A DNA stretch of 64,000 nt from Agapetus fuscipes. Its lineage: Eukaryota; Arthropoda; Insecta; Trichoptera; Glossosomatidae. Positions 34,346-45,575 of the stretch are shown here, in pieces. The notes below the pieces were generated by a model, which was given only the letters and a program-made list of their open reading frames with translations, did no database searches and was not told the DNA's origin. The stretch spans positions 7,569,001-7,633,000 of the forward strand of contig OX637332.1 in NCBI GenBank assembly GCA_951799405.1, written 5' to 3'. Position numbers and translations under genes: made by a program. Every line of letters starts with the position of its first letter. Positions within the stretch are counted from its first letter, which is position 1.

Positions 34346-34976
34346 TTGGCTCTGGTTTTTATCGAAAGTATTGTCACAGATAGCGAATTCCAGGTCATCA
34401 AAGCAGCAACAAAAAGGCTCGATCCCCAAACACCGTCCATGTGGCTTTGCGTGGCAGCTGGAGCAGACATTTTTGCGACTTTTGGTATGATTGTCTGTTC
34501 GCGGATTTTTCTCGGCGGAGACCAGTTCAGACGGTGTTATGTTATTTTAAAATAACATAAAAAGAACATTTTCGAAGTGTACAGTGTGTTTTGTGGGCCG
34601 AACGGAGCCAAACGGTCACGGAAGCGGCTGAACTGCACCGTGCGAACTCATCAGTTCTCGGCGAGATGTGAACAGAGTCAGACGTCGGTGACCAAACACC
34701 AAGTGGTGCAAGAGGGGGCATTACCATGGAGCTCCCTCCTCCCCATCTACTTGGATTTCCTGCCAGCAAGGCACCCGCCTAGTGGACCAGAGACGGGTTC
34801 GTGGAGGAGCGCCCACCCAGGGGCTCAAACGTGTGGAGGCGTTCGCCTTGTGAGCCGCCGCTGCCTTAGGCCTTCAGCTCGGAACTCCAGTCAACAGAGT
34901 AGGGAGTGTTTTAGTGACAAGGTGCAGGTAGGGCCATTCTCTTATTTCCCCTTTTTTCCCCATATTACTAAAGTAA
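34346..34976 (+). other. GC-rich island, possibly LTR or exon relic
   Basis: GC content rises sharply from 34577 to 34935. Two frames are open (34346-34555, 69 codons; 34577-35014, 145 codons) but match no domain I know, and the longer one has the Arg/Ser/Pro-rich look of a random GC-rich frame. A donor-like GTGCAG|GTAGGG occurs near 34925 and AATAAA near 34975. A retroelement LTR is possible, but no target duplication was found. Confidence 0.35.
34537..34560. repeat. 24-bp perfect palindrome
   Basis: TTATGTTATTTT followed by its exact complement. It begins 2 bp into a possible TGTTATG terminus and precedes the GC-rich patch at 34577-34935. Confidence 0.65.
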
Positions 34977-35404
34977 ATAAACCATTATTTGTTCATGTTA
35001 AACTTATCTTTTAATATAAAACCCTTCCCAAAATACAAGTAAGCAACACAAGGAAAGAATCCCACGCCCTGAGAGTGATGCTGATGATAGGTAGCCGGAG
35101 TAAGTATCCTGTAGGTAGCCTTTATCCTGTAGGAAGGTACCTTTTATTCTAAACATAACAACGGGTACTCTGGTGCTGAAACATTTAGTTACATAAAAAC
35201 AAGCACTCATCCTTTTACTTGCGTTCTATTGAATTCATCGCAATTCATATTCATCGGTCCGTAGTCTGGTGATTAATGTTTCTGACTCGTGATTGGAAGA
35301 TTATGGGTTCGATTTTCTTCGGGTCAAACAAAATATTTTAACGTTAAAACTTACCCTGCGCTGTGTTGAAAAAATAATTGGCGTTTATGAAAAACCGGTC
35401 ACAA

Positions 35405-35838
35405 TAATAAATAATAATAATATTAGGATGATTTATTTGGTGAGCGCTGTTTTTGTGTGTATCACACCTCAAGAACCCTCTGCGAGCTTGGTCGTCGCTG
35501 TAGAAAGCGCCAATTCTCAAGCAAGACCCAGTTGTTGTAAGGTTGGATGGATCTTTCAGTGACCGGTCTTTGGTAAAGATTTTATGAATTTTTCAACTCA
35601 GCGAAGAGCACATTCGAAATATGAATGGTATATTTTGTGTGCTCCGCCGGGATCCGAATCCACAACCTTCCATTTACGAGTCCGAAGTGTTGCCACTACG
35701 GACTACGGACCGGTCCAAGATGCAAACGACACGCGGTGTACCTCAGCGGTCACCCATCCAAGTACTGTCCGCGCCCAATGTTGCTTAACTTCGGTGATCT
35801 ATGGGAACCGGTGCTTTCAACATGGCTAACGTCGTTGA
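35405..35838 (-). mobile_element. 5S-SINE-B chimera inserted into a SINE-B
   Basis: In order on the minus strand: 5S-like sequence, about 10 nt of linker, a tRNA-like head (GGACCGGTCCGTAGTCC, B box GGATTCGGATCCC), the full SINE-B body, and an ATT-rich tail. CACAA occurs at 35400-35404 and at 35839-35843. Removing one copy and the insert restores a continuous plus-strand SINE-B across the join. The other SINE-B copies with a visible head (24077, 13889, 29643, 35254) have no 5S part. Confidence 0.8.
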
Positions 35839-35839
35839 C
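35721..35839 (-). rRNA. 5S rRNA-like sequence (probably a retroposed pseudogene)
   Basis: On the minus strand this 119-nt stretch aligns end to end with animal 5S rRNA as I know it. The 5' part has CACCGGTTC, the internal promoter has GATCACCGAAGTTAAGCAAC, GGGCGCGG and AGTACTTGGATGGGTGACCG, and the 3' part has CACCGCGTG. Several stem bases deviate (for example GTTAGCC near the 5' end and TGAGGTA near the 3' end), which argues against a functional gene. The 3' end runs about 10 nt later straight into a SINE-B head on the same strand, and the 5' end sits on an insertion boundary with a CACAA target duplication. A retroposed 5S-SINE chimera is therefore likelier than a chromosomal 5S gene. Confidence 0.85.
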
Positions 35840-36007
35840 ACAACATTGGGTCCATCCAGTTTTACAGCAACTGGGACTTACTTGAGAAATGGCGCTTTCT
35901 ATAGCGACAACCAAGCTCGCTATAAAGGCTCTTGAAGTGTGAAAATAGGGCATACCAAAAAATTCCTCCTAATGTTTACTTTAATTTTATCATTCGCTTG
36001 AATGGCC

Positions 36008-36180
36008 ACTCGACAGATTTTTTAGTTCTTCGGACACGTTATCCGTGGCAATGAGGGTAGCCTGGAACGACTGGTTGTCATAGGTAGCTTAAAGGAAAAG
36101 AGAGGGAATGAAATATCCCTCACATGATAGACCGATCAAGTGAAGACAGCTGTAGGCATCTCTGTGGTGGAGGATCTTCA
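36008..36180 (+). mobile_element. LINE-D fragment
   Basis: Encodes FFGHVIRGNEGSLERLVVIG and KEKRG with stops, part of the LINE-D C-terminal tail. It begins about 35 bp after the SINE-B/5S cluster. Confidence 0.75.
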
Positions 36181-36427
36181 TTCTTAGACTTCTATATATG
36201 TATTTTTGCGTTTCGATGAGTCACATGGATCTCAGCTTGTTATTGTCCTTGTTTTAATTTGTACTTTACAAAAATTAAGAGCAGCTCAGTGAAAAAACAA
36301 GTGCTCCACTAATTTAAATGTTTTTTTTCGCAATCGTCCATCTCGAATGTCACAGAGTTGGCATTCGAACATTCTTAAGCGTCCAGCTAAGGATGAATAA
36401 CAATAATTAATTTATATATGATGTTGT

Positions 36428-36571
36428 TCCTTGACTAATAGGTAGGCGTAATAGGCTGACTCCCCATGCTGTTAAAACTTCATTTTTCATTTTTGCTAAT
36501 GCCACCCCGGTTTCAGTGAAGGGCGGCAGGAATTGCAAGGTTTATGTTCATGTGAGGTTTGTGTTTTTTAA
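36428..36571 (+). repeat. LINE-A 3' UTR fragment
   Basis: TCCTTGACTAATAGGTAGG to TTCATGTGAGGTTTGTG; the tail half is lost. A further fragment of the same block (TGTTCATGTGAGCATGG to ACATGCAGCATA) lies at about 36794-36848. Confidence 0.75.
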
Positions 36572-36858
36572 GATCTGAAAAGTTCTTCCCTCTCAGAGGG
36601 AATATGGGAGGTTTTCCTCGTGAATCCCTGATCATGGATGAAATATGGAACAAACGAGTCAGAGGATTATATCCCTTGGTCCATGTCATCCAAATGATGA
36701 GATCTTTCCTCTTAGAGACAGCCTGAAATATTCTTGGCGAAGATGATGGTATGCAGGTAAGGCAGAGGCTTGAATCCTGCTGTCCGTTTCCTGAGGCTGT
36801 GTATGTTCATGTGAGCATGGTTTATTTTATGAGTACACATGCAGCATACTTCCTTGAT

Positions 36859-37187
36859 ACGCAACGCAAAAAAAACATAACTAAGCTACACATATAGTGT
36901 AACTTCTTGCCGCGTTATCCCCGAAGGAGTCGCATGTGGAGATTTGAACCTATTTATTTTTACAGGTAAGGAGGCCGGCCTTACGCCAACCACTTCAGTT
37001 GAAGTGGGGGTTTCCCAGCTCCCGAAAGGGCTGGTACTCATTTCTTGTGAAGGCTGAGTAAACCTTGCCGGTATTTTATTTTGGGGTTTGAAATAAGCAC
37101 CGAAACGGGAAATAATTTCTGACACCCTCGGTGGGATTCGAACCCGAGCCCACAGCATGGAATGCAAGCACTCTACCAACCGGACTT
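36859..37187 (-). mobile_element. SINE-A, near full length
   Basis: Complete from the tail (GCAACGCAAAAAAAACATAA) through CATATAGTGTAACTTCTTGC and CTTCAGTTGAAGTGGGGG to the B box (complement GGGTTCGAATCCC) and A box region. Confidence 0.87.
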
Positions 37188-37416
37188 GATAAAGATCATA
37201 CACCTGGTTTTTCATTTCGATTGTTTAACCACGTTTTCAGCTCTCTTTCCTGAGAAATAGGTTGAGCATTACTTTCATTAACGTTCGTAAATGTTTAACT
37301 TCCTTATTTTATGTTGCGATGCATAAAAAAAAGACATAAATTATGTAGTTTATTACAAATAGGGCGACATTGATTGAAGGTGTGTGAAATACGATGTTTT
37401 TCCTTTTATTTTCACG

Positions 37417-37632
37417 TCAACCGTGTGGTGTATCGGATAATGCGTTGGCACTCGAATTAGCGTTTTTAAAGAAAGCGCAAGTTCGAGTCCCCTCGTGCCC
37501 TATTCACGATGGCTTTTGACCCTAGTTCAACAGATGTTATGGGTTTATTTTAGCTTAATAATTCATTAAAAATAAAAAATTAAAGATTCTTTAAATACCT
37601 GTTTCTGGCCGGGAAAAATATGTTCAATCAGG
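37417..37632 (+). mobile_element. SINE-C copy with a different tRNA-like head
   Basis: Head CGTCAACCGTGTGGTGTATC with B box AAGTTCGAGTCCC, then the SINE-C body (TTCAACAGATGTTATGGG, ATACCTGTTTCTGGCCGGG). The head is not obviously alignable with that of the copy at 16313-16603. Confidence 0.72.
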
Positions 37633-37756
37633 TCCGCACGTGAATTGACATAGACAATATTGTGACGACACCCTGACACAACACGACAGCCTGGTTGCTA
37701 GGGTAAAGGCATGCAAATATTTTGTTATTGATTGATAAGAGCGGCAGTCCCATAGT

Positions 37757-37967
37757 TCCCTAGTTCTGATAAGGCGACTATTTTAGTCGAGTAGCGAGTA
37801 ATTTAGTGGTGGGCGGGGCGCTACTCGCCCGTTAAAATAGAGTAAAATGTATCGACTCGACTAAATCATTGACTAAACTACTCGACTATTTTTTTGTGGT
37901 TCGCACACGTTTAGCCACTAAATTACTCGCTACTCGACTAAATTAGTCGCCGTGTCCGAACAAGCCT
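37757..37967. mobile_element. short MITE related to the 48.2-kb element
   Basis: About 210 bp with TIRs sharing GTCGAGTAGCGAGTAATTTA, a central GGGCGGGGCGCTACTCGCCC, and an end ACAAGCCT followed by TAA. The left end is eroded. Confidence 0.75.
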
Positions 37968-38339
37968 TAAACGACAAAAACTAAATTGTTCAGGAGAGCA
38001 GTTTAAAGTTTGAGATTGCAGAAAAATGTTTTTTTTGTATCATATCGTTAAAATCAAAACAGCTTTAAAATTAAAAAAATAAAGGCATTTATTCATCGAT
38101 ATATGTATAAGAACATTTCATTAAATACTTCTTCCATGCATTTATTGGCATTCCTATTAATGTGGTTGTACGATGTCTTACATTTTTTTTATGTCACAAG
38201 CGCCTTTAGGACAAAAAAGGACAAATTCTTGTCGATTACACCAAAACCGTTCTCCGAAAACGCAGTTGTTTGTATCGGGCATAAACAAAAAAAATCATCG
38301 TAGAGCCATGGGAGTTAGCGCATTTTTGACCAAAACGTC

Positions 38340-38850
38340 GCTTATGATGATGATGATGATGATGGATGATTTCTTTCCTGTGGCCCCATTTAATGGTCCA
38401 GGACCATCTCAAGGGCGCCATGGCTTCTGAAGAAAAGTAGTGTCTTCAGTTCCTTTCTGAAGGTGGTGGTAGGCTGGTTCGCGCGAACACCGATGGGCAA
38501 ATTGTTCCAGGCAACCGGCCCGGCCACCGCAAAGCTTCTGTCTGCAAAATTTGATGTGTTCGCTCTATTTGGCACTATAACCTTGTTGACAGCAGTAAGG
38601 GCAGAGCGTAGTGGTCTTTTTGAAGTCTTATCGACAGAGCATAGCTCAGCGAGACATGGGGGTGCCGTGCCGTTCAGGGCCCTATGTACAGTGAGACACA
38701 ACTTAAATTCTACCCTCTCTCGGACCCTCAGCCAGTGCAGTTCTCTCAGCAATGGCGAAATATGACAGCTCTTTCCCTGTCGAAAAATTGCCCTGGCAGC
38801 AGCATTGAAAGCCATTTGCAGCCGATCAAATAATTTCTGCGGTATGTGTC
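38340..38850 (-). mobile_element. L2/CR1-like LINE 3' fragment
   Basis: An open frame (stop at 38390, open to about 38815) gives the C-terminal region of an L2/CR1-type reverse transcriptase: LRELHWLRVRERVEFK, LTVHRALNGTAPPCL, RSFAVAGPVAWNNLPIGVR, FRKELKTLLF. The 3' end is tandem CAT/ATG (38345-38366), as expected for this group. The catalytic domain is missing. Confidence 0.85.
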
Positions 38851-38861
38851 CACCCTAGCCC

Positions 38862-39019
38862 TACTTTACCAGTATCACCCATGTTTCAGAGGAAGTCGGC
38901 AAGAGTGGCAGGGTTTGTTCATTTGAGATTGAGTTTTTATGTTATAAGTTCACATCCAGCATGTGTGAGCGAACTTATACGTGTCTTCTTGTGAGAATGC
39001 ATATAATATGGATCTTAAA
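38862..39019 (+). repeat. LINE-A 3' UTR fragment
   Basis: From TTTACCAGTATCACCC to GCATATAATATGGATC, missing both ends. Confidence 0.75.
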
Positions 39020-40569
39020 AGTTTTATTTTTACAGCTTGTATCATAGAAGACTTAGAGATATTCAGCTTCAGATTGATCAATATTGTATTTATAATATTT
39101 TGAAAAAACAAATAAGAACCACTATTCACCTCGACCAACTCATTTGATAAACGAATTAAAGAATATGTGCTTGTATTTTGCTGGATCCACAGCATTCCCA
39201 GACTGAAATGATGAAATTCCGTACGTTCTTTGTCTGAAATGTATGCAAGGGAAAGCGAGGCAGAGATGAGCCGAGAATATAGTGTCTGGATGACAAGAAA
39301 GCCATCGTGAATGATTGAGATGTGTATAATTCTGTTTTGTTTGGTGCATAAAAGGATTGTTTATTTATCTGATGCATATTTCACAAATGGTTTTTTGTTT
39401 TTGTTTATCGTGCCAAGATCTGTAAGGCGTGCTTCACTTGAAAACACCCTTTTTGAGACAAATAATAATAATTTCAATTAAAATATCACCTATTTGTCGT
39501 CCCCTTTAGTGTTATTTTGTCTTGTGTCCATCACAGGTAATTTCACATGAGCGATGTGTCTTATGAAAACTGGAAATTGATTTTAAAAGAGATTTAAATT
39601 TGTATATTTTACGTTTTTTTCTTAGCTCAGACTGTGTAAAATATGATTCTTAAGACAATTTTATTGAAAGATCATCTTTGAATCAAAAGGCAGTTAAGAC
39701 AAACAACCACTAGAGGGACGTTCTGTAATTTAAAAAACCTCCAGGAAAATGTAGCTTAGCCCTAGTGAAGCCTTGGTAAAAAGCTTACTGAAGTTTCTCA
39801 CACAGAATCCTTCACAAGTTTCACTTTTTTCAGCGAATCAATACTTTATATGAAATCTGTTTCGAAACTAAAGCCGCGATCTGGAGATTTCTTCATCACT
39901 AACTGTGACTCTTGCTAGAAGTGCAGGACGCCAGTACAATATCACTTTTGAAAAAAAAACATTCAAGAAAACCTTTATTACACATTTTTATTATATTCAT
40001 CATCAGAATGTTAGCAAAATACAACAATATCTATACATATACAATTTACACAAACCTGTGGCTCTGAAGCCGGTCAAGCGATCTCCTTTTTTTCCTTGTC
40101 GATCCTCTTTTGTTTTTCTATTCCATATTCAAAATCTACCTAATTTCTTTATTTTCCCTACATACCTTTTAAATCCTTTCGTTACAAGACCCGAAGCATT
40201 TTCCGGTAGAATCTCATTTCGAACGCTTCTATTCGAATCTTCAGTGCCTGTGTGAGCGTCTTGCTTCAATTTTTGACATAAATATAAAGAAGAATATATT
40301 GAAGCATTGAATGTGGCAGTTGCACCTCTGTTTTCGGAGCTTTGTATTTACTTCTAGGCTGGACTGACGTGTTTGTAATTTTGATGTGTTTTTGTATGCG
40401 TGAACCAGCATCTTTATTCATCGCGCTTGTCCATGGGTGCATTAACTATCAGCTTACTAGCTTGACTGGACCGTTACCGGACGTTTAACGCCATAGCTTC
40501 AGCCGCATTCAATAATAGCTCAAAATCACAAACAAACAAATCAGGTCAGATTTCAATGTATTTTCTCCT
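39020..40569. other. no recognised feature
   Basis: A 116-codon plus frame (39905-40255) is the longest; it is Phe/Ser-rich and matches nothing I know. No repeat family of this window is present. Confidence 0.45.
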
Positions 40570-40992
40570 AGTGTGTGAGAAGTAATGAAAGAAGTATGTA
40601 AGGATAGAAAGAAATGGCGGTCGATCTGTAATGTTGGCGGCTAGGGTTTATTAAAGTGAAATTGCTTTTATGATTTAGTTTTTTTTAGTGTCCATGTTTA
40701 TATTATTGTTTATTGATTTAAAAAATGTAATTTGCGATGTTTGTTCCTTGACTTATGGGTTGGTATGCGGCTGACCACCCATACTGTAAAAAATGGTTCA
40801 CTTTGCCAATGTCACCCCTGTTTCAGGGAAGGATGGCAAGAGTTGCAGAGCTTATGTTCATTTGAGATTGGATTTTTATATTGTAGGTCCACATGCGGTA
40901 TGTGTTAGCGCGAAATTATACATGTCTGCTTGTGGGAATGCATTTAATATAAATCTTAAATGATATATATCTTTGCAGCTTAGATTAGATTA
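40570..40992 (+). mobile_element. LINE-A fragment, last RT codons plus 3' UTR
   Basis: Only MKEVCKDRKKWRSICNVGG and the stop remain of the coding part, followed by about 100 bp of T-rich UTR and the conserved block (CCTTGACTTATGGGTTGG), ending in AGATTAGATTAG. It is a third independent join of RT end to 3' UTR block. Confidence 0.82.
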
Positions 40993-41136
40993 GTGTGTAA
41001 GTATAGTGAAGAACATTTCATTTTTTAGTCAGTTGGTCAACGCACCATGCTTTGTATCGCAAGGCAGTTAGTTTAATTTCCGGTGCAGCACTTAAAAGTT
41101 TTTTCTACGAGTAGGGACCACCGTTCACTAAAGGTC

Positions 41137-41432
41137 TATCAATCTTTACAGCAAGTGGGTGTTGTTTCAAATTTAGTTTTTTGTATAGTGACGATTAACC
41201 TTGTACACCTCAAGAGCCCTATGCAAGCTCGGTTGTCGTTATTAAAATCACCAATTCTCAAGCAAGACCCAGTTGCTGTAATGCTGGATGGAACTTTGGT
41301 GACCGGTTTTTGTGAAGGCATGTAATTTTTTTAAATTTGAAAATTAAATGATATATTTTTATGGGAATAAAGCTCGTGTCCTTTGGTTCACGAGTCCGTA
41401 GCGTAAGCCACTAGACTACAGGCCAGTCTGAA
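41137..41432 (-). mobile_element. SINE-B with an inverted 3' fragment
   Basis: A minus-strand copy (41200-41432; CAAGAGCCCTATGCAAGC to CCACTAGACTACAGGCC) abuts a diverged plus-strand 3' fragment (41137-41195; CTTTACAGCAAGTGGG), tail to tail. Confidence 0.72.
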
Positions 41433-43867
41433 AGTTGATTGTATCGATTACGGTAGTGTTACGGAAAAATGACCTGAAAAATTTGGGGGAATGAGTTTGA
41501 TAGTTGCGTGAATAATGACCTTTTCACCTTTCTTAAAAATTACATGAAGACAAATCCATTATCAAGCTTTGAAAACATAGAGAGTCCATTAACCTCGAAC
41601 AGTAAGTTTTAAAGAAAATTGAAATGTAAACAGATTTTTTTTTCAATATTCATATTACTATTATAAAGCACTTTTTTTTAAAGTCGTTGCACGTGTTTTC
41701 CTGAAACAGGCATCCAACAGAGATGATTGGAGAAGATAGGAGGGATTTACCACAGCAGGAGTGGATGGAGAGAAGATGAAGATGTTTATTCTTATATTTT
41801 TATTCAGAAATATGAAAGTTTTGGAAATAAAGAAAACCTAGTAAATATTAAAATTACAAAAAAACTAAAAAAATTGTCATTGTCAAACCATTATAGTTCC
41901 ACTTATTTTTTAACTGTTTTCTTGATAAAATAAAATAATTAACTAAATTTTATAGTCATTTAATTACTTTTGTATTTATCTTTAATTGATGTTTTTCTAT
42001 CGTTAAATCGAACAATATATTTTTTTATTGCTTTCTTCATTAGCATCCAAACTTAATTAGCATATAGCTTAAACTTTGTGCTTCGCTTGCAGTAAATTTA
42101 CGAAAGGGCAATTATTCTCCGTCTTCTTCTTTTTCAATGGTTCTTCTCATTTCGAACTTTGGCCTCCTTCAACTTTGGCCTCGACTCCGCCTTTCTTCCG
42201 AAAGTCCAGTTCGCAACTCGGGAGAAGCTGAGCCGCATCCTTCCCCAATTTGACCTCCACTCCTATGCGTTTCGGCTTCAAAAAGAAGGTGGCATCCATA
42301 TTGTTCTATATTAGAAGAAATAAGGTCACTGAAGTCATTTAATTCTGTTCACTGAAGCGCGAAAGTTGAAAATAGTAATTTGACTTTTAAAATGTGTTTT
42401 AAAACAATAGAAAAGTAATTGATTAATAATAAAAGTAATAGGAACTCTGGATTATCGTCATCTCTAATTTCTTATTTACACTCTGCCACTTCTACTTCAC
42501 CTCGCGCTGCCGCAAATATGGGCGGAGTAAGTGAGTCACGAGGTAAGGCGGAAGGGGAAGTGGGGAGACCGACTAGCCAATGGTACTTTCGAACAGTCGG
42601 TTGGCTTCAGAAAAATACCGTCAAGTTCACTCGCGATAGCATAAGTGGTTCGCGTTATCGCGAGTATGCCCGTTCGCACACCTGCACTTCTCACATCCCT
42701 TCTTCCTTACCTTGCGCTAAGAGCTGAATGTAAACGGAGTACAACGGTTTCCAGTTTTTTTTTTCAATTATTTTACTTGTGTATATCCTTTGACTAACAG
42801 ATTTTACGAAACTGCACACTTGTAAATCAAAATCAGCTGTATTATTGGAGTGAAGTCGTGAAAAATTCTACTCGCGTTGCTACGGTGAAATACATAGTTT
42901 ATTTAGTTGCTGAGCAATAACAAGACTAGAAATTATTTGGGATATGTCATTATTTGACATTTTGTCACTAATTTCACGGTTACTATGACAACTTGTGACG
43001 TAACGGAATAAAAATCGGAATGTTCCGACTCTGTTGCTTAAAATTGGAGATTCTAAACAAAATAATGATGCGATTAACAAAAATATAAAGTATAATAATA
43101 TTCTCAATAACATAAGATAGTTGGTCGACCGGTTGGTGACACTGAGTTTTAACCAATAAAATAAGCAAAAGCTAAATCTGGATGCCGAAGATGCATTCAA
43201 GGTTTCAGTTAGTTTTTTTACATTCAGCGAATGCTCCAACAATTCTAAAAATACCGTGAAACCTCAAGTATCGCCCGTACCTCATACGTTGTAAAACGAA
43301 GTTTAGAAATCCTTTAAAAAAAATCACAAGTAATTACTGTTACTCACATACTTGGTTGTGTATTTTTAGAGGGGCAGATTTTATCCCGTGCTTAAAAACG
43401 CAGAAAACGGCTGTGATTTTAATTGTTGTATATTTATTTATTCTGCAAAATGACGTCATTGCCCAATAAACAATATAAAATCATGTACAACTATTTGTAA
43501 TTTGTTATATTAACAATAACGTAAAACAGCAGTGAATATCTATTTTTTTCTTTTAAATTCGCTTAAATAATAACGAGTATTCTGTGTTTGTATGTAAACA
43601 AACCATTCAAAAATTTATCTTAAATTACATGTTTTTGTAGCTCAGATAAAAGACTTTTTACTCAGATAATAGTTTTATATTTTGAAGAAAACGCTACGAA
43701 AACCGAAACGCAGCATAACCGAGGTTGTTGATTGTATACGGACTTGACAAAGACCCAAATGCATAATGTCTGCGAAATACAAGCTAGAAATAACTCTTCA
43801 ACCGGACGGGGCTTAATGGCACTGGAAATAAGGTATTTCTAAGTTCTTACCATCGATATATGAGTAC
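41433..43867. other. no recognised gene (hairpin at 42629 within)
   Basis: GC content rises in 42120-42310 and 42480-42730. Frames at 42419-42727 (+) and 42880-43242 (-) exceed 100 codons but show no domain, signal peptide or codon pattern that I can defend. Confidence 0.4.
42629..42665. repeat. short hairpin
   Basis: ACTCGCGATA and TATCGCGAGT separated by 17 bases, within a GC-rich patch (42480-42730) whose 102-codon frame matches nothing I recognise. Confidence 0.6.
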
Positions 43868-43993
43868 ATACGTTACGTTACGTTAGCGTTTCGTTACTAA
43901 GCTACACATATGGTGTAACATCTTGCCGCGTGCTCACCGAGGAGGTCACATGTGGCGAGTGGAACCTATTTATTTTTACAGGTCAGGGAGTCA
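43868..43993 (-). mobile_element. SINE-A 3' end with tandem tail
   Basis: TACGTTACGTTACGTTAG tail, then ACTAAGCTACACATATGG to ATTTTTACAGGTC. Truncated. Confidence 0.78.
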
Positions 43994-44009
43994 GTCAATA
44001 TTTAATATG

Positions 44010-44246
44010 AAAAAAAGGATAATTTAAAAAAAACAAAAAAAATGTTTTTACAAACTAAAATAAAAAAACCTTGTTTTTTACCACTTTGAGTATTGTACCA
44101 CTTTGAGTAACCGAAGACGGTGGGAGTACCCACCGAAAACGTTTTTGCTATCTAATAAAAAATACTCAAAGTGGTAAAAAACAAGGTTTTTTGATTTTAG
44201 TTTTTACAAATAATTTTATTGTTTTTTTTTTAAATTATCCTTTTTT
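44010..44246. mobile_element. foldback element with CCGAAGA...GAAAAC core
   Basis: Arms of about 90 bp (AAAAAAGGATAATTTAAAAA; AACCTTGTTTTTTACCACTT; ACTTTGAGTA) are mirrored. The centre has CCGAAGACGGTGGGAGTACC closing in CACCGAAAACG (44111-44141), a perfect 7-bp stem. Confidence 0.75.
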
Positions 44247-44287
44247 AAAATGGCGTACCACAACGTTTCACTTAACCAATTTGAAAA

Positions 44288-44346
44288 CTTATTTAATATG
44301 AATTTAACATATCCTTACATTTTGCAACTGAGATTATAGATTATAA
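44288..44346 (+). repeat. LINE-A 3' UTR tail fragment
   Basis: TTATTTAATATGAATTTAAC to GCAACTGAGATTATAGATTA; just the last 60 bp. Confidence 0.65.
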
Positions 44347-44547
44347 TTCTACTTGCTTTTTGTTTCTTTTTTGTGTTTTGCCCTTGAATGTTTGGTATTT
44401 GCCCCATCGTGAGATTACACTTTTTTCTCTCATCCTTTAACCTTCTGCACAAAGTCAAATCTTAGAAAGGTATTCAAATGCTTACATGTTGTTTTTTCGG
44501 CAAATAAACTCATTGTTTTTTCTCCTACCGAGTTGCACAAATTTTGG

Positions 44548-44790
44548 TGCTTAAAGGTTGGTATGAGGCTGACCACCCATACTGTAAAAAATGGTTCACT
44601 TTGCCAATGTCACCCCTGTTTCAGGGAATGTCGGCAAGAGTTGCAGGGCTTATGTTCATTTGAGGTTTGGATTTTATTTGTAAGTACACAATCAGCATTT
44701 GTAAGCGCGAACTACACGTGTTTGTTTGTGGGCATACATCTGAGAGCTTTGAATGAATATATCCTTGCAACTTAGATTATAGATTATAGA
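44548..44790 (+). repeat. LINE-A 3' UTR copy
   Basis: Near-identical to the block at 28700: AAAGGTTGGTATGAGGCTGA to TTAGATTATAGATTATAGAT. A young copy by appearance. Confidence 0.85.
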
Positions 44791-45084
44791 TCACTACAAC
44801 TTTTCATTGGATTTGCATGTATTTAAAATTTACACATTATAATTGAAAATGGATATTTTCATGAGCAAATATAGTGTTATTGTCACTGTTTTTTAGGCTT
44901 AATGCCTAAGCGCTATCGAGCTTTAACAGTCCATCTTCAGAGGATAACTTTACTATGGTTACATTTAGTTCGTAATTCTGGTTAGGTTTTTTCATTTTTT
45001 TTTTATTAATTTACATTCCAAAATGAACTCTTACGTTGCAGTAAATTTTCAATTTGGTATCTTAAAAATTTCATAACTTTATGT

Positions 45085-45416
45085 TATTTTTTTTGTAGTC
45101 CTATTGACTTTTTTTCTATAGAATACTTTTTAAGATTTTATTGTTTACCTGTTTATACCTGAATGTTTTTTCTTATTTGTATTCCTTGACTTATAGGTTG
45201 GTATGAGGCTGACCATCTATACTGTTAAAAATGGTTCACTTTGCCAATGTCCCCCCTGTTTTAGTGAAGGATTTAAGTTCATTTGAGGATTAGATTTTAT
45301 TTGTAAGTACACATTCAGCATTTGTAGCGCGAACTTACGCGTCTCTGTTTGTGGGTATGCATTTGATTTGAGTTTTGAATTTTAGTATATCTTTGCAACT
45401 TAGGTTATAGATTATT
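45085..45416 (+). repeat. LINE-A 3' UTR copy with upstream UTR
   Basis: Includes about 90 bp of the T-rich UTR that precedes the block in RT-linked copies, then CCTTGACTTATAGGTTGG to TTAGGTTATAGATTATTC, with a 20-bp deletion in the middle. Confidence 0.8.
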
Positions 45417-45575
45417 CACACCTAAAAAATATTATTTTTTTGGTCAGGATTTCGCAAAGAACCTGGAATAATAAGGTACAAAAAATTATCCACCCCACGC
45501 AGCATACATACGTAGGTACGTAGCTATGGACACCTGGTAATTTTCTGAAGGTTGGCAAATGAAAATGTTGCTGCT

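Larger units (their letters stand above)
35254..35973 (+). mobile_element. SINE-B, split by the 5S-SINE-B insertion
   Basis: The head with A box (GTCCGTAGTCTGGTG) and B box (GGGTTCGATTTTC) and the first half of the body are at 35254-35404. The second half (GGTCCATCCAG to CCTCCTAATG) is at 35839-35973. The two halves join at ACCGGTCACAACATTGGG. This is the host of the chimeric insertion and so older than it. Confidence 0.78.

Noticed and set aside
34577..35014. 145-codon frame in the GC-rich patch
   Set aside because: No domain, biased composition and no supporting splice or homology evidence; kept only as an unassigned island.
35721..35839. Functional chromosomal 5S rRNA gene
   Set aside because: Several stem-changing differences, no 5S cluster, and it is inside a retroposed insert with a target duplication.
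38463..38765. 100-codon plus-strand frame
   Set aside because: Antisense shadow of the L2/CR1-like reverse transcriptase fragment.
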